Assembly (NCBI GenBank): GCA_027494165.1
Contig: JAOSJM010000005.1
Span: forward strand, 186,001 to 250,000
Origin: Acidimicrobiia bacterium
GTDB taxonomy: Bacteria > Actinomycetota > Acidimicrobiia > IMCC26256 > JAOSJM01
Direction: 5' to 3'
Length of the DNA stretch: 64,000 bases
The notes under the pieces are model-generated. The model saw only the letters and a program-made list of their open reading frames with translations. It was not told the DNA's origin and ran no database searches. The translations under genes were made by a program, and so were the position numbers. Position 1 is the stretch's first letter; each line of letters starts with the position of its first letter. Positions 61,354-64,000 of the stretch are shown here, one piece after another.

Positions 61354-62973
61354 CTACTCACCGTGGACCGGTCCGGTTCCGCTCACCTTCTCGAGCGCCA
61401 TCGCCTTCACCTGCTGGCGGCGGATCTTCTGGGACTCGGTCCGGGGAAGCGAGTCGACCAGCGTCACCCCCCGCACCGCCTTGTAGTGGGCGATCCGGTC
61501 GCGACAGAACTCGACCAGCTCGGCCTCGGCGGGCCCCGGACTCGACATCGGGACGACGAAGGCGTGCGGGACCTCCCCGAGCCGATCGTCGGGCAGGCCC
61601 ACCACCACGACCTCGCGGATTCCCGGGTGCTCGAGCAGGACGTTCTCCACCTCGGCCGGGTACACGTTGAAGCCGCCGGCGATGATGACCTCGCGCTTGC
61701 GGTCCACGAGGAAGAGGTCGCCGTCCTCGTCGAGGAAGCCGATGTCCCCCGTGTGGAGCCACCCCTCGGCGTCGAGCGGGGCCTCGCTCCCGGCGGCCTG
61801 ACCGATGTACCGCTGCATGGTGTGCCGGGAGCGGACGAGCAGCTCCCCCGGCTCACCCGCGGGAAGATCGTCGCCCTCGTCGTCGACGATCCTCAGCTCC
61901 ACACCCTCGTAGGCTCGGCCCACCGCACCCGGCTTCCAGCGCCCCGATCGCAGGTCGTCGCGTGTCCAGCCGGCCACGTGGAGGGTCTCGGTCTGTCCGT
62001 AGTTCTGGAAGATCGGCACGCCGTACCGGCGCTCGAACTGGGCCTTGACCGTGAGTGGCAGCGCGGCACCGGTCGAGTGCACGAAGCGGAGCGAAGGCAG
62101 CTCGATCTCGTGCTCGTGCTTGGCGAGCATCTGGAGCATGGCGGGGGTCGCGACGAAGGTATGGACGCGATGGCGCCGCGCTTCCTCGACGAACGGCTCG
62201 ACCCGGAAGCGCTCCATGAGGAGGACGGACCGTCCCGCGTAGAGGGCGAACAGGAGGGAGGTGAGGCCGGCCACGTGGGTGAGCGGCAGGACGATCATGG
62301 TCGGTTCGTTGCGCTTCGCGGAGACCGGGTACGGACCGGCCGAACCCTTGAGGGCGACGCCGAGCGTCGCGTTCGCCTCGCTCACCGCCCGCCATGTGAG
62401 CACGGCTCCCTTCGACCGCCCGGTCGTCCCGGACGTGAACATGACGACGGCTGGGCTCTCGGGCTCGACGGCGGCCACCGGCGGGTGCCGCCGGGCGGGC
62501 GGCAGCACGTGGCCGGACCCGTCTCCGGGAGGATCACCGGAGACGACGAACACGTGGTCCGCGCCGACGACACGGTCGGGATGGTTGTGGCGAGCGACCT
62601 CGCCGGTGGTCACGACGACGGAGGCCCCGGAGTCCTCGAGCGCGTGGGCGATCTCGCGCTCGGTCAGCGTCGGGTTCATCGGTACGACGACCGCGCCGAG
62701 CCACCACGCCGCGAAGAAGGAGAGGACGAGCTCCGGGGAGTTGGGCAGGCATACGGCGACAGCCTGGCCACGCGCCAGGCCCGCCGCCTCGAGGCGGCCG
62801 GCGAGCTCCGCGGCCTGGTCGGCCAGCTCGCCGAAGGTCCACGTCCGACCCTGGAACAGCAGCGTGGTGGCGGTGGGAGCCTCGAGCGCCCGCCGCTCGA
62901 GGAGGGCGGAGACGTTCCAGCCGGCATCGCCCGACGAGAGGGTCTCCCTCCCGCGCTCCTGGTCTGCGATCAT
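61354..62973 (-). CDS. AMP-forming acyl-CoA synthetase
   Basis: A 539-residue adenylate-forming ligase with MFTSGTTGRSKGAV, FQNYGQTET, HTGDIGFLDEDGDLFL, the hinge RKREVIIAGGFNVYPAEVE and the C-terminal Lys in ESQKIRRQQV. It is a normal FadD-like enzyme. The ATG at 62973 was chosen as the family-like start (MIADQERGRETL); longer in-frame starts upstream lack support. It lies between the second MoxR ATPase and the Ltp2-like gene, so it may activate the same substrate whose side chain is later cleaved. Confidence 0.9.
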   Translation of the reverse strand: MIADQERGRETLSSGDAGWNVSALLERRALEAPTATTLLFQGRTWTFGELADQAAELAGRLEAAGLARGQAVAVCLPNSPELVLSFFAAWWLGAVVVPMNPTLTEREIAHALEDSGASVVVTTGEVARHNHPDRVVGADHVFVVSGDPPGDGSGHVLPPARRHPPVAAVEPESPAVVMFTSGTTGRSKGAVLTWRAVSEANATLGVALKGSAGPYPVSAKRNEPTMIVLPLTHVAGLTSLLFALYAGRSVLLMERFRVEPFVEEARRHRVHTFVATPAMLQMLAKHEHEIELPSLRFVHSTGAALPLTVKAQFERRYGVPIFQNYGQTETLHVAGWTRDDLRSGRWKPGAVGRAYEGVELRIVDDEGDDLPAGEPGELLVRSRHTMQRYIGQAAGSEAPLDAEGWLHTGDIGFLDEDGDLFLVDRKREVIIAGGFNVYPAEVENVLLEHPGIREVVVVGLPDDRLGEVPHAFVVPMSSPGPAEAELVEFCRDRIAHYKAVRGVTLVDSLPRTESQKIRRQQVKAMALEKVSGTGPVHGE

Positions 62974-63075
62974 CGGTTGCGTCCCGTCCTCACCGGAGGG
63001 ATGCAGCCTATGAACGTCCCTTCTCCGGGACATCGTGAGGATGTCCCCTACCTGCACCGTGCGGGTCCGTAGCTT

Positions 63076-63885
63076 CTACCGAGGGAGCGGGCTCCCGTCG
63101 CTGACGTAGGCCTCCACCAGCCTGGCCAACCCCGCCATGAGCGCGTGGTCGTCGGTGAGCGGCCCGGCGATCGCCGCCAGCGCGGCCCTGCGAGGTGCGA
63201 CGCCCTCCGCGATGAGCAGGCCTGCCGCCACGAGCACACGCGTCGACGCGACCTCCCTCAGGCCGTGCCCTTCGAGGCGCCGGATGGCCTCCGCCAGCCG
63301 CACGAGCTCGGCGGCACGCTCGGGTGCGACACCGGACTCGTGGGTGACGACCCGTTCCTCCACGTCGGCAGGTGGGAACCCGAGCTCGATCGCCACCATC
63401 CGTTGGCGCGTCGAGTCCTTCAAGTCCTTGAGCACGCTCTGGTAGCCGGGGTTGTACGAGACGACGAGACAGAACTCCGGCGGCGCCTCGATCGTGACGC
63501 CAAGTCGCTCGAGGGGGAGCTGCCGCCGGTGGTCGGCCAGGGGATGGATCACCACGGTCGTGTCCTGCCGGGTCTCGACGACCTCGTCCAGGTAGCAGAC
63601 GGCGCCCTCGCGCACGGCCCGGGTGAGGGGCCCGTCCATCCAGACGGTCTCGCCTCCCTTCAGGAGGAAGCGACCGACGAGGTCGGCGGCGGTGAGGTCC
63701 TCGTGACAGGCCACGGTGATCAGCGGCCGTCCCAGGTCGTGGGCCATCGCTTCGACGAAGCGCGTCTTGCCGCACCCCGTCGGTCCCTTCAGGAGCACGG
63801 AGAGCCCCCGGCGAAACGCAGCCCTGAACACCTCGGCCTCGTCGGCGACCGCGAGGTAGTAGGGCCTCGGCTCCTTGCCTGTCAT
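63076..63885 (-). CDS. MoxR-family AAA+ ATPase, CbbQ/NorQ type (copy 2)
   Basis: A 269-residue paralogue of the ATPase at 35152. Walker A is [13 protein letters not shown], Walker [16 protein letters not shown], and [20 protein letters not shown] and [11 protein letters not shown] follow. No VWA partner is seen downstream, where a CoA ligase follows instead, but one could lie beyond the right edge upstream. The ATG at 63885 gives the canonical N-terminus [12 protein letters not shown]; a GTG at 63927 is possible. The start overlaps or abuts the stop of a gene entering from the right edge. Confidence 0.9.
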   Translation of the reverse strand: MTGKEPRPYYLAVADEAEVFRAAFRRGLSVLLKGPTGCGKTRFVEAMAHDLGRPLITVACHEDLTAADLVGRFLLKGGETVWMDGPLTRAVREGAVCYLDEVVETRQDTTVVIHPLADHRRQLPLERLGVTIEAPPEFCLVVSYNPGYQSVLKDLKDSTRQRMVAIELGFPPADVEERVVTHESGVAPERAAELVRLAEAIRRLEGHGLREVASTRVLVAAGLLIAEGVAPRRAALAAIAGPLTDDHALMAGLARLVEAYVSDGSPLPR

Positions 63886-63889
63886 CGCG

Positions 63890-64000
63890 TCATCTCCGCG
63901 CTCCGGTGGCACGCTGGTGGGGTTCACGGCTCCTGGCCTGCTCGGCGAGCAGCAGGGCGCGGCGGAACAGCACGCCCATCTGATCGCTGATCTGGTACAC
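63890..64000 (-). CDS. C-terminal end of an unidentified protein (partial)
   Basis: A minus-strand frame enters from the right edge and stops at a TGA (63890-63892), giving 36 residues beginning [21 protein letters not shown] and ending ATGARR. The end is basic and looks like a C-terminal helix. It is 4 bp upstream of the MoxR start, so both belong to one operon. No family can be named. Confidence 0.55.
   Translation of the reverse strand: MYQISDQMGVLFRRALLLAEQARSREPHQRATGARR

Noticed and set aside
1-64000. Mobile elements, integrases, tRNA or rRNA genes that would mark a transferred island
   Set aside because: None was recognised on either strand, and composition looks uniform, so recent transfer is not supported from the sequence alone.

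Overview
The window is very GC-rich, uses many GTG and TTG starts, and carries a mycothiol-type MDMPI-domain protein and luciferase-like (F420/FMN-type) flavoproteins. This points to an actinobacterium, possibly an uncultured acidimicrobial lineage; the lineage is inference. No rRNA, tRNA, CRISPR array, transposase or phage gene was seen. Almost every gene belongs to CoA-linked catabolism of a hydrophobic, probably alicyclic or isoprenoid/steroid-like compound, or to its uptake and control.

Layout. 1-4384: crotonase, SDR, MDMPI protein and an acyltransferase-SGNH membrane protein. 4637-10479 (minus): an orphan molybdenum oxidoreductase and a single polypeptide fusing LivH, LivM and LivG. 10809-16409 (plus): BadI-like crotonase, BadH-like SDR, acyl-CoA dehydrogenase, a PEP-utiliser swivel-domain protein and a CrtC/AttH-like protein. 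20313-16431 (minus): solute-binding protein, AveC-like membrane protein, LivF and a conserved unknown. 20581-27745 (plus): a complete molybdenum dehydrogenase module (four-cluster Fe-S subunit, TorD chaperone, catalytic subunit, second TorD chaperone), a second AveC-like membrane protein and a crotonase. 37332-27742 (minus): second solute-binding protein, MoxR/NorQ ATPase, VWA/NorD-type protein, a giant pseudokinase-ATPase-TPR-GAF-histidine kinase and its NarL-type response regulator. 38372-37593 (minus): lone EtfB. 38499-43874 (plus): DUF35 fusion, thiolase, SDR, CoA-transferase, acyl-CoA dehydrogenase. 58848-43968 (minus): about twelve genes with a paired acyl-CoA dehydrogenase, CoA ligase, four luciferase-like flavoproteins, SDR, OYE/dienoyl-CoA reductase, tandem CaiB and SCP2. 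64000-59052 (minus): second MoxR, CoA ligase, Ltp2-like thiolase-fold protein with DUF35, and a nitroreductase.

How it may work together (inference): Liv-type transporters import an organic acid or amphiphile. Ligases and CoA-transferases activate it. Water-using molybdenum hydroxylation, acyl-CoA dehydrogenases, crotonases, SDRs, thiolase and a retro-aldolase-like pair then shorten side chains and open rings. The sensor kinase and NarL regulator sit centrally. A repeated intergenic element (consensus GGGNNRAACTACG) lies about 80-120 nt upstream of most operon starts and may be their operator.

Ten genes are split by fourteen reading-frame breaks, nearly all in runs of four to six G or C. These look like consensus sequencing errors, so the genes are annotated here as single, probably intact genes.
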